Source: UBA11164 sp002420085
GTDB taxonomy: Bacteria; Pseudomonadota; Gammaproteobacteria; Xanthomonadales; Xanthomonadaceae
NCBI GenBank assembly: GCA_031976395.1
Contig: DALYLJ010000011.1
Coordinates: 1 to 35,543 of the forward strand
Length of the DNA: 35,543 nt
Direction of reading: 5' to 3'
This document shows positions 17,529-26,371 of this stretch, one piece after another (position 1 is the stretch's first letter; every line of letters begins with the position of its first letter). The notes beneath the pieces were generated by a model. The model ran no database searches. It was not told the DNA's origin and saw nothing but the letters and a program-made list of their open reading frames with translations. The translations under genes and the position numbers were made by a program.

Positions 17529-17623
17529 GGTGATGTGCTCGCGGGGGACGGAGACGACACGACTTTAGCGCAGGCCGGGGCATTCCTGCACCCGTCACGA
17601 CCGACGCTCCCCGGCCGATCCGG

Positions 17624-18196
17624 CTAGCCGGGTGCCTGCAACTTCAGGGCCAGGGTGAAGCGCGGTTCTACACAGATCCGACTGGGTGGCCGGCCAGCAT
17701 GGGTCAGATTGCCGTTGAAGATCGCCAGCCGGCCGGGGCGCGGACTGACCACGGCACGGGCATCGTTGCGGCTGTCGAAGAACAGGGTCTCGCCGCCCCA
17801 TTCGTGATCCCAGGCGGTGCAGACGTACCACAGGGCGGTGAGCTCGTCGCTCCCCGGCAGGCAATCGGTGTGGGTGAACAGCATGTCACCGTAGAAATTG
17901 GCATTGACGTAGCTGCGATAGGGCCGGTAGTCGCGGCCCGGTGCGAAGCGCGCCAGTGCCCGTCGGGTCGGCTCCCATACCGGCAGTTGCGCCAGCGCGT
18001 CACCGGGAATCTCACAGGCCCAGTGCCGGAACGCGGCGACATCGGGCCGGGCGACTTCGTTGCGGGTGAAGCCGGACTTGTACATGGCCGCCGTCAGCCG
18101 CTCCAGGGCAGCGCTCGGCAACAGGTCGTCGAACACGGCCAGTCGCTTGCCGTCGATTTCGGCACCGTAGGTCGGTTGCGGCAGGTCGGCGGGCAT
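17624..18196 (-). CDS. 2OG-Fe(II) oxygenase
   Basis: This 190-residue single-domain dioxygenase shows the iron triad as His109 and Asp111 in FTHTDCLPG and His166 in NLTHAGRPPS. Arg179 in EPRFTLALK is the likely 2-oxoglutarate contact. The WGGETLFFD and SPRPGRLAIFNG segments are typical of prolyl-hydroxylase-like (P4Hc) members. The substrate may be a protein side chain or a small molecule. It follows transketolase by 15 bases on the same strand and is likely co-transcribed, with no obvious metabolic link. Confidence 0.9.
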   Translation of the reverse strand: MPADLPQPTYGAEIDGKRLAVFDDLLPSAALERLTAAMYKSGFTRNEVARPDVAAFRHWACEIPGDALAQLPVWEPTRRALARFAPGRDYRPYRSYVNANFYGDMLFTHTDCLPGSDELTALWYVCTAWDHEWGGETLFFDSRNDARAVVSPRPGRLAIFNGNLTHAGRPPSRICVEPRFTLALKLQAPG

Positions 18197-18211
18197 GTTC
18201 GACTCCGGGGC

Positions 18212-20224
18212 TCAGGGGCGGGCGAGGACGCTCTGGGTGCGTTCGGCGATCCGTTCGGCAGTGAGACCGAAATGCTCGAACAGGACGTTGGCGGGTGCCG
18301 AAGCACCGAACCGATCCAGGCCGATCACCGCACCGTCGAGACCGACGTACCGATACCAGGCGGCGGTCACTCCGGCCTCGATCGCCACCCGCGCCCGGCA
18401 CCAGGACGGCAGCACCGCCTCGCGCCACTCGATCGGTTGCCGCTCGAAGACGTCCAGGCAGGGCATCGAGACCACCCGGACGGCAATGCCCCGCTGGGCC
18501 AGGATCGCGGCGGCCGCCTGGGCCAGGGCGACTTCCGAGCCGGTGGCGATCAGGATGGCATCGAAGCGGGCCTCCGGCGGGTCACTGAGCACATAGCCGC
18601 CGCGCGCGATCGCCGCCCGCTGCTCCGGACTGCGCGTCTGGTGTGGCAGGTTCTGACGACTGAACACCAGACAGCTCGGACCATCCCGGCGCTGGAGCGC
18701 CTGCTGCCAGGCGACCGCCGATTCGACCGCGTCGCACGGCCGCCAGACCGCATTGTTGGGGATCAGGCGCAGCGAGGCCAGATGCTCGACCGGCTGGTGG
18801 GTCGGGCCGTCCTCACCCAGCCCGATCGAATCATGGGTGTAGACGTGGATCACCGGCGCCGGAATCAGCGCACTCATCCGCACCGCGTTGCGGGCGTAGT
18901 CGGAGAACACCAGGAAGGTGGCGTCGTAGACGCGGAACCCGCCATGCAGGGCAAGGCCATTGGCGATCGCGCCCATGCCGAACTCGCGCACACCGAAGTG
19001 GATGTAGTTGCCGTGATCGCTGTCATCCGTGATCGATCGGCTGCCCTGCCATTCGGTCAGATTGGACGGCGCCAGATCGGCCGAGCCACCGATCAGTTCT
19101 GGCAGGGCCGGGCCGAAGGCGTCGAGCGCCATCTGCGATGCCTTGCGTGAGGCCACCGTCGGTCCTTCGGCCTGCACGCGCTCGATGAAGGCACGCGCGA
19201 GCGCATCGAAGCCATCGGGCAGATCACCCTGGATGCGCCGCTGGAGTTCGCTCGCCAGCTCGGGGTAGTGGCGGGCATAGCCGTCGAACAGCCGCTGCCA
19301 CTGCGCCTCGCGCACCAGTCCCGTTTGACCGGCGCGCCAACCCGCGCGAATCGATTCCGGCACCTCGAACGGAGCATGCGGCCAACCCAGGTGCTCGCGG
19401 GCAGCGGCGACCTCGGCGGCACCGAGCGGTGCGCCGTGGGTGGCTTCGGTGCCCTGCTTGTTGGGAGCACCGAAGCCGATCATCGTCTTGCAGCAGATCA
19501 GGCTGGGCTTGCCGGTCTCGGCCAGAGCCGATTCGATCGCCTGCTTGATGGCTGCCGGGTCATGGCCATCGACCGCCCGCAGCACCTGCCAGCCGTAAGC
19601 CTCGAACCGAGCCGCAGTATCGTCGGTGAACCAGCCCTCGACCTCGCCATCGATCGAGATGCCGTTGTCATCCCAGAACGCGATCAGCTTGCCGAGCCCC
19701 CAGGTGCCGGCCAGTGAAGCGGCCTCGTGGGAAATGCCCTCCATCATGCAGCCGTCACCCATGAACACCCAGGTGGTGTGGTCGATGATCGGGTACTCCG
19801 GTCGATTGAAGCGACGGGCCAGCAACTTTTCCGCCAGGGCCATGCCGACGGCATTGGCAAAGCCCTGCCCGAGCGGCCCGGTGGTGGTCTCGACTCCCGG
19901 GGTCTCGGCGGCCTCGGGGTGACCGGCCGTGCGCGAGTGCAGTTGTCGGAAATTGCGCAGTTCCTCGATCGGCAGGTCGTAGCCACTCAGGTGCAGCAGC
20001 GAGTACAGCAGCATCGAACCGTGACCGTTCGACAGCACGAACCGATCGCGATCGAACCACGCGGGATTGTTGGGGTTGTGCCGGAGGTAATCGTTCCACA
20101 GCACCTCGGCGATATCGGCCATGCCCATCGGCATGCCGGGATGACCCGACTTGGCGGCTTCGACCGCATCGGCAGACAGGAAACGGATGGCGTTGGCGAG
20201 TTCGCGACGGCTGGGCGTGGACAT
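18212..20224 (-). CDS. tkt: transketolase
   Basis: This 670-residue thiamine diphosphate enzyme moves two-carbon ketol units in the pentose phosphate pathway and, where present, the Calvin cycle. The N-terminal SGHPGMPMGMADIAEVLW, the TPP/Mg motif GDGCMMEGISHEA (about residue 155) and the central DSIGLGEDGPTHQPVEHLA block are all classical. The length is normal. I chose ATG 20224 (MSTPSRRELANAIRF); an in-frame GTG four codons earlier is less likely. A 2OG-Fe(II) oxygenase gene follows. No other sugar-phosphate genes are in the window. Confidence 0.97.
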   Translation of the reverse strand: MSTPSRRELANAIRFLSADAVEAAKSGHPGMPMGMADIAEVLWNDYLRHNPNNPAWFDRDRFVLSNGHGSMLLYSLLHLSGYDLPIEELRNFRQLHSRTAGHPEAAETPGVETTTGPLGQGFANAVGMALAEKLLARRFNRPEYPIIDHTTWVFMGDGCMMEGISHEAASLAGTWGLGKLIAFWDDNGISIDGEVEGWFTDDTAARFEAYGWQVLRAVDGHDPAAIKQAIESALAETGKPSLICCKTMIGFGAPNKQGTEATHGAPLGAAEVAAAREHLGWPHAPFEVPESIRAGWRAGQTGLVREAQWQRLFDGYARHYPELASELQRRIQGDLPDGFDALARAFIERVQAEGPTVASRKASQMALDAFGPALPELIGGSADLAPSNLTEWQGSRSITDDSDHGNYIHFGVREFGMGAIANGLALHGGFRVYDATFLVFSDYARNAVRMSALIPAPVIHVYTHDSIGLGEDGPTHQPVEHLASLRLIPNNAVWRPCDAVESAVAWQQALQRRDGPSCLVFSRQNLPHQTRSPEQRAAIARGGYVLSDPPEARFDAILIATGSEVALAQAAAAILAQRGIAVRVVSMPCLDVFERQPIEWREAVLPSWCRARVAIEAGVTAAWYRYVGLDGAVIGLDRFGASAPANVLFEHFGLTAERIAERTQSVLARP

Positions 20225-20549
20225 CGAGACGGGCACGGCTGACGGAGGGGACGGCTATTGTCCCACTCATCGCCGGGGCTGTCGCGCCTCATGGCTGCCT
20301 CGACCTGCGCGCCGCCGGTCGATCGAAAGCCACCGCTCGTCGCAGCAAGCCATTCGCTACCCGTCCGCGCGACCAATTTCCCCCGACAGCGTGACCTCTG
20401 CCGGAGTAGCTTCGCGTGTTACCGGGTACAGCAATCGAAACAGCCCCCACTGTTCGAGGAACACGTGTGACTGCACTACCCTGCGGCGCAGCTTTGGCGA
20501 AATCGACGTTCGCAAACCAGGCATTCTCCCCCTGCCCGGCCGGCATCCG
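20225..20549. other. divergent intergenic region tkt / sigma-54 activator
   Basis: These 325 bases separate two divergent genes and should contain both promoters. I see no coding signal and no convincing -24/-12 sigma-54 promoter. A short ACACGTGT palindrome occurs near 20461. Nothing else stands out. Confidence 0.5.
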
Positions 20550-21593
20550 ATGAAGTCAGGCAGCCGGGAATCACGTTCGACGTCCTCCGCCACCGAGCCG
20601 CCGACGCTGATCGGCGAGAGCATGGTGATGCGGACGCTGCGCAAGACCATCGAGAAGGTGGCCGCGACCACTGCACCGGTGCTGATCACCGGCGAAACCG
20701 GCACCGGCAAGGAACTCGTCGCTCGCCTGCTGCATCAGCATTCCGGACGCGCGAACCGACCATTCGTGGCAGTCAATTGTGCAGCGTTGCCGGCAGCGCT
20801 GTTTCAGGCGGAAGTGTTCGGTTACGAGAAGGGCGCATTCACCGGTGCCTACCGACGCAACGCCGGGCGTATCGAGGCAGCCGAAGGCGGCACCTTGTTT
20901 CTCGACGAGATCGGCGACTTGGCGATCGACATGCAGGTCATCCTGCTGCGCTTCCTGGAGGAAGGCACCTTCGAGCGTCTGGGCAGCGTGGATACCATCC
21001 ACGCCGACGTCCGGATCGTCGCAGCAACCCACATCGACCTGCAGAAAGCCTGCCGCACCGGCCAGTTCCGTGAGGATCTGTTCTACCGGCTCAACGCCCT
21101 GCATGTGCAAACGCCGCCGCTGCGCGATCGGGGCGAGGATATCGATCGTCTGGCAGAGCACTTTCTGGCCGAACTGGGCGCAGAAATGGGCCTGCGTTCA
21201 CATCGCCTGACGCCGGAAGCCTTGGCCCGGATGCGTCAGCACCCCTGGCCCGGCAACATCCGGGAGTTGCGCAACCGAGTGCGGCAAGCGCTGGTGATGT
21301 GCGACAACGACGTGCTCTCGGTGGCCGACCTCGACCTGGAGGCGGCCTTTGCCAAAGACCTGCCAGACACCGCACCGGCCACCCTGCGTCAGGCCCGTCT
21401 GCTGGCCGAAAAACAGGCCATCGAGCAGGCATTGCTGGCCTGCGGCGGAAAGATTCCCGCCACTGCCCGGTGTCTGGGGGTATCTCGTGCTCAGTTGTAC
21501 CGACTGCTGGAACGGCACCGGATGGGCTACGAATACCCGGTGCTGGATCGGCGCAGATCGCTGGTGCCCAACCGCGATCGGCGCAGTCGCTGA
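20550..21593 (+). CDS. single-domain sigma-54 activator (PspF-like layout)
   Basis: This 347-residue bacterial enhancer-binding protein carries an AAA+ domain at about residues 20-250. Walker A is GETGTGKE, the sigma-54 contact loop is GAFTGA, Walker B is GTLFLDEIGDL, and the arginine-finger region FREDLFYRLN follows. A Fis-type helix-turn-helix ends it (KQAIEQALLACGGKIPATARCLGVSRAQLYRLL). There is no receiver, GAF or PAS domain: the AAA+ domain starts only about 20 residues in, as in PspF. Control would have to come from a partner protein or from its own expression. The ATG at 20550 is the best start; readings further upstream are Arg/Ser-rich and unlike the family. Its target genes are not evident. 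Confidence 0.88.
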   Translation: MKSGSRESRSTSSATEPPTLIGESMVMRTLRKTIEKVAATTAPVLITGETGTGKELVARLLHQHSGRANRPFVAVNCAALPAALFQAEVFGYEKGAFTGAYRRNAGRIEAAEGGTLFLDEIGDLAIDMQVILLRFLEEGTFERLGSVDTIHADVRIVAATHIDLQKACRTGQFREDLFYRLNALHVQTPPLRDRGEDIDRLAEHFLAELGAEMGLRSHRLTPEALARMRQHPWPGNIRELRNRVRQALVMCDNDVLSVADLDLEAAFAKDLPDTAPATLRQARLLAEKQAIEQALLACGGKIPATARCLGVSRAQLYRLLERHRMGYEYPVLDRRRSLVPNRDRRSR

Positions 21594-21664
21594 GCCGCGC
21601 GACCCGCAACCTGCGGCCAGGCCAGTCAATCGTCCGTCGTGTCCGGCCCATGCGGCCAGACACC

Positions 21665-21690
21665 GCATGGGCGCCCAAGGGCGCCCATGC
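21665..21690 (+). terminator. 12-bp perfect inverted repeat, terminator
   Basis: GCATGGGCGCCC and GGGCGCCCATGC are separated by AA and followed by ATTCTGTTGT. The repeat lies 72 bases after the sigma-54 activator stop in the convergent gap and probably terminates that gene. Confidence 0.65.
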
Positions 21691-21714
21691 ATTCTGTTGT
21701 ACCTGACCGGATCA

Positions 21715-21738
21715 GGCGGGGCGACTCGGCGCCCCGCC
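21715..21738. terminator. GC-rich hairpin in the convergent gap
   Basis: GGCGGGGCG and CGCCCCGCC form a 9-bp stem with the loop ACTCGG, 14 bases beyond the stop of the minus-strand DUF11-repeat gene. It is suited to terminate that gene, but there is no T-run on that strand. Confidence 0.5.
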
Positions 21739-21751
21739 CATTTGGCCTGTC

Positions 21752-24478
21752 TTACGGCAGCACGGTGATGCTGTTGCGATTTGCTGCATTGCAGGCATTC
21801 GAACTGCCGGCTGGACCAGGCAATGGCGAGACGCCGTCGAACAGATCAGACTCGCCGAGGTCGCGCTCATGGCAGTCGCTGTTGACACCGTTGTTGAAGG
21901 CGTCCACAGGCGCGATGTAGTCGCCCAGATTTGCCACACCATTGGTGCAGGCATCGTTGGCCGCCTGGAACAGCGACTCGACCGAAGTGCCGGAGCAGTC
22001 AGCCCCACCACCGCTCACCACGCAGTTCAGCGCCATGGCGGTCAACTGGCGAGCCAGTTGCAGACGCTGATCGCCCTCCGGCGAAACGCACATCGCCTCT
22101 ACTGCCGAAAATGCGTTACCGACATTGGTGTTGTCGATCGTGGTGCCGCAGATCGACAGCGAACCGCCAGCGGCATCGATGACCATCTGGGTCAGATCGG
22201 TCGATCGGTTCTTCTCGGTACCCGCGTGGGTGCCCCAGAAGCCCGGCGTGCGGCAGATTTCCATGACCTGCACTTCGCACAGCAGGAGCGCCGGGTCGCT
22301 GTCGCTGACCGTTTCACCGGTCTCGACCGAGTCACCCTGGGTGCTGGCGGTGTTCGGGAACTGGCCCGCCGTGGTGCAGCGGTCTTCCACGAACAGGGCG
22401 GCAAAGCCCAGGCTGCCCGAATCGAGCACCACGCTCTCACCAATCGCCAGATTGCCGACCGGCACATCCACCAGACCCAGCGTCGGGTCGGACACGGTGA
22501 TGTTTTCCAGATCGGTGGTGCCGGTATTGGTCACGGTGAGCCGGTAGTACGCATCGCTCGGTGCATCGGCGGTCGGCGCGGAGCCGGCGTCATTGGCATC
22601 GAACCAGGTCGTGCCACCATCGATGCTGATTTCCTTCAGCAGATCGATATCGGGATCACCCACGCACAGCAGGATGGCCGGATCGCCCGCCGTCACCACT
22701 TCACCGGTCTCGGCCGACTGGCCACTGGTTTCCGCAGTGTTGAAGAACGTACCGGAGTTGGTGCAGCGATCGTCTGCGAACAGGGCCTCGAAGCCGGCAT
22801 TGCCCGAGGTGATGACATAGGACTCGCCGGGGTTGAGGTCGGGAATGGCCGTGTCCGGGATGCCCAGATCGGCGTCGCTGACCGTGATGTTGTCCAGCGG
22901 CGCGGTACCGGTATTGGTCACCGTCACCCGATAGCTGGCATCACTTGGCCACACGGCGGTCGGCGCGGAGCCGACATCATTGGCATCGAACCAGGTCGTC
23001 CCGCCGTCGATGCTGACTTCCTTCAGCAGATCGATCATCGGGTCGCCCACGCATACCAGGACGGCGATGTCACTGTCATCGACGGTGGCGATCGGCAGTT
23101 CGGAATCGCCGCTCACCGATGCCGTGTTGAAGAACTCACCGGAATTGGTACACCGATCCTCGACGAACAATGCGCCGATATCGCCCTGATCGAGCACCAC
23201 CTGTTCACCTTGCAGCAGGCTGCCAATCAGAAAATCGACGATGCCCAGTGTGGGGTCGTTGACCGTGACATCGACCAGATCGGTGGTGCCGGTGTTGGTG
23301 ACCGTGAGTCGATAGGATGCATCACTCGGGAACTCGGCCTCCGGCGCACTGCCGACATCATTGGCGTCGAACCAGGTGGTTCCGCCGTCGATGCTGATTT
23401 CCTTGAGGATTTCGATATCCGGGGTACCCACGCAGACCAGCACCGCCGGGTCGGTATCCATGACCACGCTGGCATCGTCGCCGGAGGTGCCGGTGGCCTT
23501 GGCGGTGTTGGTGAAGGCACCGGCATTGGCACACCGCTCCTCGACCGCCAGCGCCTCGAAGCCGGCATTGCCGGAGCCGATCACCACGAACTCGCCAGGG
23601 GCGAGGTTGGCGATGGCGGTCGGCGCGATACCCAGATCGGCATCTTCGACCGTGACATCGATCAAGGGTGCCGTGCCGGTATTGGTGACCGTGAACCGAT
23701 ACAGCGCGCCGCTCGGGAAGGTGACGACTGGGGCTGCTCCTTCGGTGTTGGCGTCGAACCAGGTGGTTCCGCCATCGACGCTGATCTCCTTGACGATCTC
23801 GATCTCGGGAACCGACTTGAGGAAGATCGCCACACTGCCGCGCGCCGCACCGTTCAGCCCGCCGGCACAGGTGCCGAAGGTGGACGCGGCCGCCGTCAGG
23901 GTCAGTGGACTGGCGTCAGTGCCCTTGTCATTGACCGTGACATCGAACTCGACCGTGCAACCCGTTTCGTTCAGCGCTTGCGGCGTGAAGTTGAAGCGCA
24001 CGGTACCGGCGTGACCGTCCGGGTCGATGTCGGTGCTGCCATCGGTGGCGCCGCAGGTGCCGCCGACGTTGCCGGCGAACGCGATGGGCGCGCCGCCACT
24101 GGCCGCACCATCGTTGCCGAAGGCGCACGGAACCAGGTCGTTGTTGTTGGCGCAGGCCAGAGCGTAGTCCACCTCGCTCACGGTCAGATCGAGCGTACCG
24201 GCGCCCTTGGCCGGCCGCAGGATGACGCGCACGGTCTCGCCCAGCGGTGCCCCGGTGAACAGGAGTTGATTGGGCGGTGTCGTGTTGGGATCGGTGGCGA
24301 TCGAAATGGCACCGCCGCAACCCTGTTGCGCCTGGACGGCACCCGGGAATACCACCGCCAAGGCAGTCACCAGCAGGCCGGTCAACAGCGCTGTGGATCG
24401 TGTGCCTGGGGTGCTCAGCGAATCAGGTAGAGGGCGACATCCGCCGCCGCTGTTACCGACTGGAAGTTTGCTTTTCAT
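21752..24478 (-). CDS. secreted DUF11-like repeat surface protein
   Basis: This 908-residue exported protein has a long signal peptide with a hydrophobic stretch near residues 28-50, ending AVQAQ. An N-terminal domain of about 190 residues follows. Four tandem beta-sandwich repeats of 127-129 residues come next, each opening with (E/D)I(V/L)KE(I/V)S(V/I)DGGTTWFDAN and containing YR(L/F/V)TVTNTGT and a CVGxP linker. These are DUF11/CARDB-like. A Cys-containing C-terminal domain begins EICRTPGFWGTHAG. It ends without a PEP-CTERM, LPxTG or other sorting tail I recognise. AAGGGA precedes the ATG at 24478. It probably has an adhesive or structural envelope role, by family only. The acidic composition suits a secreted protein. 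Confidence 0.88.
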   Translation of the reverse strand: MKSKLPVGNSGGGCRPLPDSLSTPGTRSTALLTGLLVTALAVVFPGAVQAQQGCGGAISIATDPNTTPPNQLLFTGAPLGETVRVILRPAKGAGTLDLTVSEVDYALACANNNDLVPCAFGNDGAASGGAPIAFAGNVGGTCGATDGSTDIDPDGHAGTVRFNFTPQALNETGCTVEFDVTVNDKGTDASPLTLTAAASTFGTCAGGLNGAARGSVAIFLKSVPEIEIVKEISVDGGTTWFDANTEGAAPVVTFPSGALYRFTVTNTGTAPLIDVTVEDADLGIAPTAIANLAPGEFVVIGSGNAGFEALAVEERCANAGAFTNTAKATGTSGDDASVVMDTDPAVLVCVGTPDIEILKEISIDGGTTWFDANDVGSAPEAEFPSDASYRLTVTNTGTTDLVDVTVNDPTLGIVDFLIGSLLQGEQVVLDQGDIGALFVEDRCTNSGEFFNTASVSGDSELPIATVDDSDIAVLVCVGDPMIDLLKEVSIDGGTTWFDANDVGSAPTAVWPSDASYRVTVTNTGTAPLDNITVSDADLGIPDTAIPDLNPGESYVITSGNAGFEALFADDRCTNSGTFFNTAETSGQSAETGEVVTAGDPAILLCVGDPDIDLLKEISIDGGTTWFDANDAGSAPTADAPSDAYYRLTVTNTGTTDLENITVSDPTLGLVDVPVGNLAIGESVVLDSGSLGFAALFVEDRCTTAGQFPNTASTQGDSVETGETVSDSDPALLLCEVQVMEICRTPGFWGTHAGTEKNRSTDLTQMVIDAAGGSLSICGTTIDNTNVGNAFSAVEAMCVSPEGDQRLQLARQLTAMALNCVVSGGGADCSGTSVESLFQAANDACTNGVANLGDYIAPVDAFNNGVNSDCHERDLGESDLFDGVSPLPGPAGSSNACNAANRNSITVLP
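22275..23815 (-). repeat. four tandem coding repeats of about 387 bp
   Basis: The coding repeats of the DUF11-like protein keep near-identical DNA around the DGGTTWFDAN segment. The word GGC(A/G)TCGAACCAGG occurs at 22595, 22982, 23363 and 23750, giving periods of 387, 381 and 387 bp. The third period is two codons shorter. Confidence 0.8.
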
Positions 24479-24693
24479 GATGTTTCCCTTGTTCAGGAAC
24501 AGGTGGCTGGTCGACAAACCTTTGAAGACCGCATGGCACCGCACTGCCCCCCATGCCAGCGCGATGACGGCCCAAAGATGCACACCGCGTCAGGGCGGCG
24601 TGGTACGCGCATCAAGCAAAGATCGCGCCAACCATGTAATCCATTGTTTATTAATCAATTATTGACGGATCGGCGATGGTTCTAGTGGCCGTG

Positions 24694-24711
24694 TGTCGCA
24701 GCGCTGCGACA
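24694..24711. promoter_or_regulatory. 18-bp perfect palindrome
   Basis: TGTCGCAGCGCTGCGACA is an exact palindrome flanked by GGCC on both sides, about 215 bases upstream of the DUF11-repeat gene. It could be an operator or part of an RNA hairpin. Confidence 0.4.
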
Positions 24712-24940
24712 GGCCAGCAATCCGATCGGCCCACTTGATCGGGCCGTGCAGGGCAAACGCTTGCACCTACGGAATTACCCGATTCATCACGAACGTGATG
24801 CCCGCGCTCGACCGAGAGACGGAAACGAGACAGCACGTCTCATTCATGCGAAACAGCCGGTCGGCAGGCACACATGGGCTGACCGTGCCGCGACATCGCA
24901 GGGGTTGGGCGTCGTCCGAATCGGCCACACCGACTGCACT

Positions 24941-24960
24941 CTGCGGCCCGCAGGCCGCAG
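24941..24960 (-). terminator. hairpin downstream of the DAACS symporter
   Basis: CTGCGGCC and GGCCGCAG form a perfect 8-bp stem around CGCA, about 97 bases after the symporter stop. No T-run follows. Confidence 0.4.
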
Positions 24961-25056
24961 AACGACACACTCAGGACGTGACACCGTCCGGGACGGGGCT
25001 CGCGATGGCCGGAGCCGGGCAATGGCCGGCCGGCCTCATCCGCAGCGGATCGACCG

Positions 25057-26355
25057 CTATGCCGCTTCTTGCAGTGACTCGGCGCGCCCTTCGCCACGGG
25101 CGATCACCACCGCGCCGACCAGGTCGCCGCCGACATTGACCGTGGTGCGGCACATGTCGAGCAGGCGATCGACGCCCAGAATCAGGCCAATGCCCTCGGG
25201 CGGAATTCCGAACATCGCCAGGATCATGGCGATCACCGGCAGCGAGCCACCGGGCACGCCGGCCGCGCCGATGCCGCCCAGCACACACATCATCAGCACC
25301 AGGCATTGCTGGATGAAGCTCAGTTCGACCCCGAAGAACTGCGCCAGAAACAGCACCGTGATGCCCTCGAACAGGGCGGTGCCGTTCATGTTGGCGGTGG
25401 CGCCCAGGGTGCAGACGAAGCGGCTGACCCGACGCGGCACGTTGAGGTTTTCCTCGGCGACCTTGAGTGTGGTCGGCAGGGTCGCACTCGACGAGGAGGT
25501 CGAGAAGGCGGTCAGGATCGCCGGCTCGGCGCCCTTGAAGAAGGCCAGCGGCGACATGCCGCCGAGCACCCGGAGCAGCACCGGAAACACCACGAAGAAA
25601 TGGAAGGCGAGCGCCAGGATCACGGTGAACACGTAGCGCGCCAGTTGCTCCAGCACGCCCAGTCCCAGTCGCGCACAGATCGCGAACAGCAGGGCGGCGA
25701 CCGCGAACGGCGCCAGTTCGATCACCCAGCCGATCAGCTTCAGGCTGATGTCGTAGACGCCCTGAACGGTACCCACGAAGCTGCGGGTGCCTTCGGTCTG
25801 GAGCACGGCGGCAGCGATGCCGAACATCAACGAGAAGAACATCACCGCGATCAGATCGCCATTGACCGCCGCCGCCAGCGGGTTGCGCGGAACGATGTTG
25901 AGCAACAGTTCGATCCCCGAGATCGCCTCCCGGCGTTCCGCGATGGCACCGGCTCGCTCGGCGCCCTCGGCAAGCAGGGCCTGGCCGAGTTCCGGCGGCA
26001 GGCCGAGTCCCGGTTGCAGCAGGTTGACTGCGATCAGACCGATGGCAGCGGCAACCGTGGTTACGATGAACACCCAGGCCAGGGTCTTGATGCCGATTCG
26101 CCCCAGCGACTTCGGATCGCCGATCTCGACCACGCCCAGCACCAACGCCGAGAACACCAGCGGGATGACCAGCATGAACAGCAGGCGCAAGAACACCTGA
26201 CCGACCGGGTCGGCGACATAGGTGACGACCACGCTCAGCCAGAGCGACTCGGTCGCCCAGGCATTGCCGGCCAGTCCAGCCAGGGCGCCGACCACGAAAC
26301 CGATCAGCATCCGGGTGTGCAGCGGCAGCCCCGCGCGGCGATCAGCGACAGTCAC
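25057..26355 (-). CDS. dicarboxylate/amino-acid:cation symporter (DAACS family)
   Basis: This 432-residue inner-membrane transporter has the eight-helix, two-hairpin glutamate-transporter fold. The Ser-rich hairpin STSSSSATLPTTL and the NMNGTALFEG sodium/substrate loop are both present and intact. The family imports glutamate, aspartate or C4-dicarboxylates with Na+ or H+; the substrate cannot be fixed here. The GTG at 26355 is chosen because GGGAG lies seven bases upstream; the ATG at 26427 would overlap the preceding gene. The AGCS symporter gene ends 16 bases before it, so the two form one operon. Confidence 0.93.
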   Translation of the reverse strand: MTVADRRAGLPLHTRMLIGFVVGALAGLAGNAWATESLWLSVVVTYVADPVGQVFLRLLFMLVIPLVFSALVLGVVEIGDPKSLGRIGIKTLAWVFIVTTVAAAIGLIAVNLLQPGLGLPPELGQALLAEGAERAGAIAERREAISGIELLLNIVPRNPLAAAVNGDLIAVMFFSLMFGIAAAVLQTEGTRSFVGTVQGVYDISLKLIGWVIELAPFAVAALLFAICARLGLGVLEQLARYVFTVILALAFHFFVVFPVLLRVLGGMSPLAFFKGAEPAILTAFSTSSSSATLPTTLKVAEENLNVPRRVSRFVCTLGATANMNGTALFEGITVLFLAQFFGVELSFIQQCLVLMMCVLGGIGAAGVPGGSLPVIAMILAMFGIPPEGIGLILGVDRLLDMCRTTVNVGGDLVGAVVIARGEGRAESLQEAA

Positions 26356-26371
26356 GTGCAGGCTCCCGAAC

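Larger units (their letters stand above)
24479..25056. other. 578-bp intergenic region without a gene
   Basis: No reading frame here looks coding; those present are Arg-rich. The stretch 24620-24680 is AT-rich (TTGTTTATTAATCAATTATT at 24642-24661) and is the likely promoter of the DUF11-repeat gene on the minus strand. To its right are an exact 18-base palindrome (24694-24711), a CATCAC/GTGATG inverted repeat (24785-24800) and an 8-bp hairpin (24941-24960). It is unusually long for this compact window. Confidence 0.6.

Noticed and set aside
17624..18196. The 2OG-Fe(II) oxygenase as a RiPP tailoring enzyme.
   Set aside because: It is about 5.7 kb from the cluster, on the other strand, and directly follows transketolase, so nothing ties it to the peptide.
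22275..23815. Regularly spaced repeats suggesting a CRISPR-like or other array.
   Set aside because: The period is about 387 bp, in frame, and encodes protein domains; there are no short spacers.
21869..24430. An 853-codon open frame on the plus strand, antisense to the DUF11-repeat gene.
   Set aside because: Its repeats mirror the repeats of the opposite gene, it has no recognisable domain, and GC-rich third positions make such shadow frames common. The minus-strand frame has a signal peptide, a Shine-Dalgarno site and family motifs.
24741..24800. GTGCAGGGCAAACG resembles the start of a c-di-GMP-I riboswitch.
   Set aside because: The following conserved blocks (GGACGCAAAGCC-like and the second stem) are missing, so only a short word matches.
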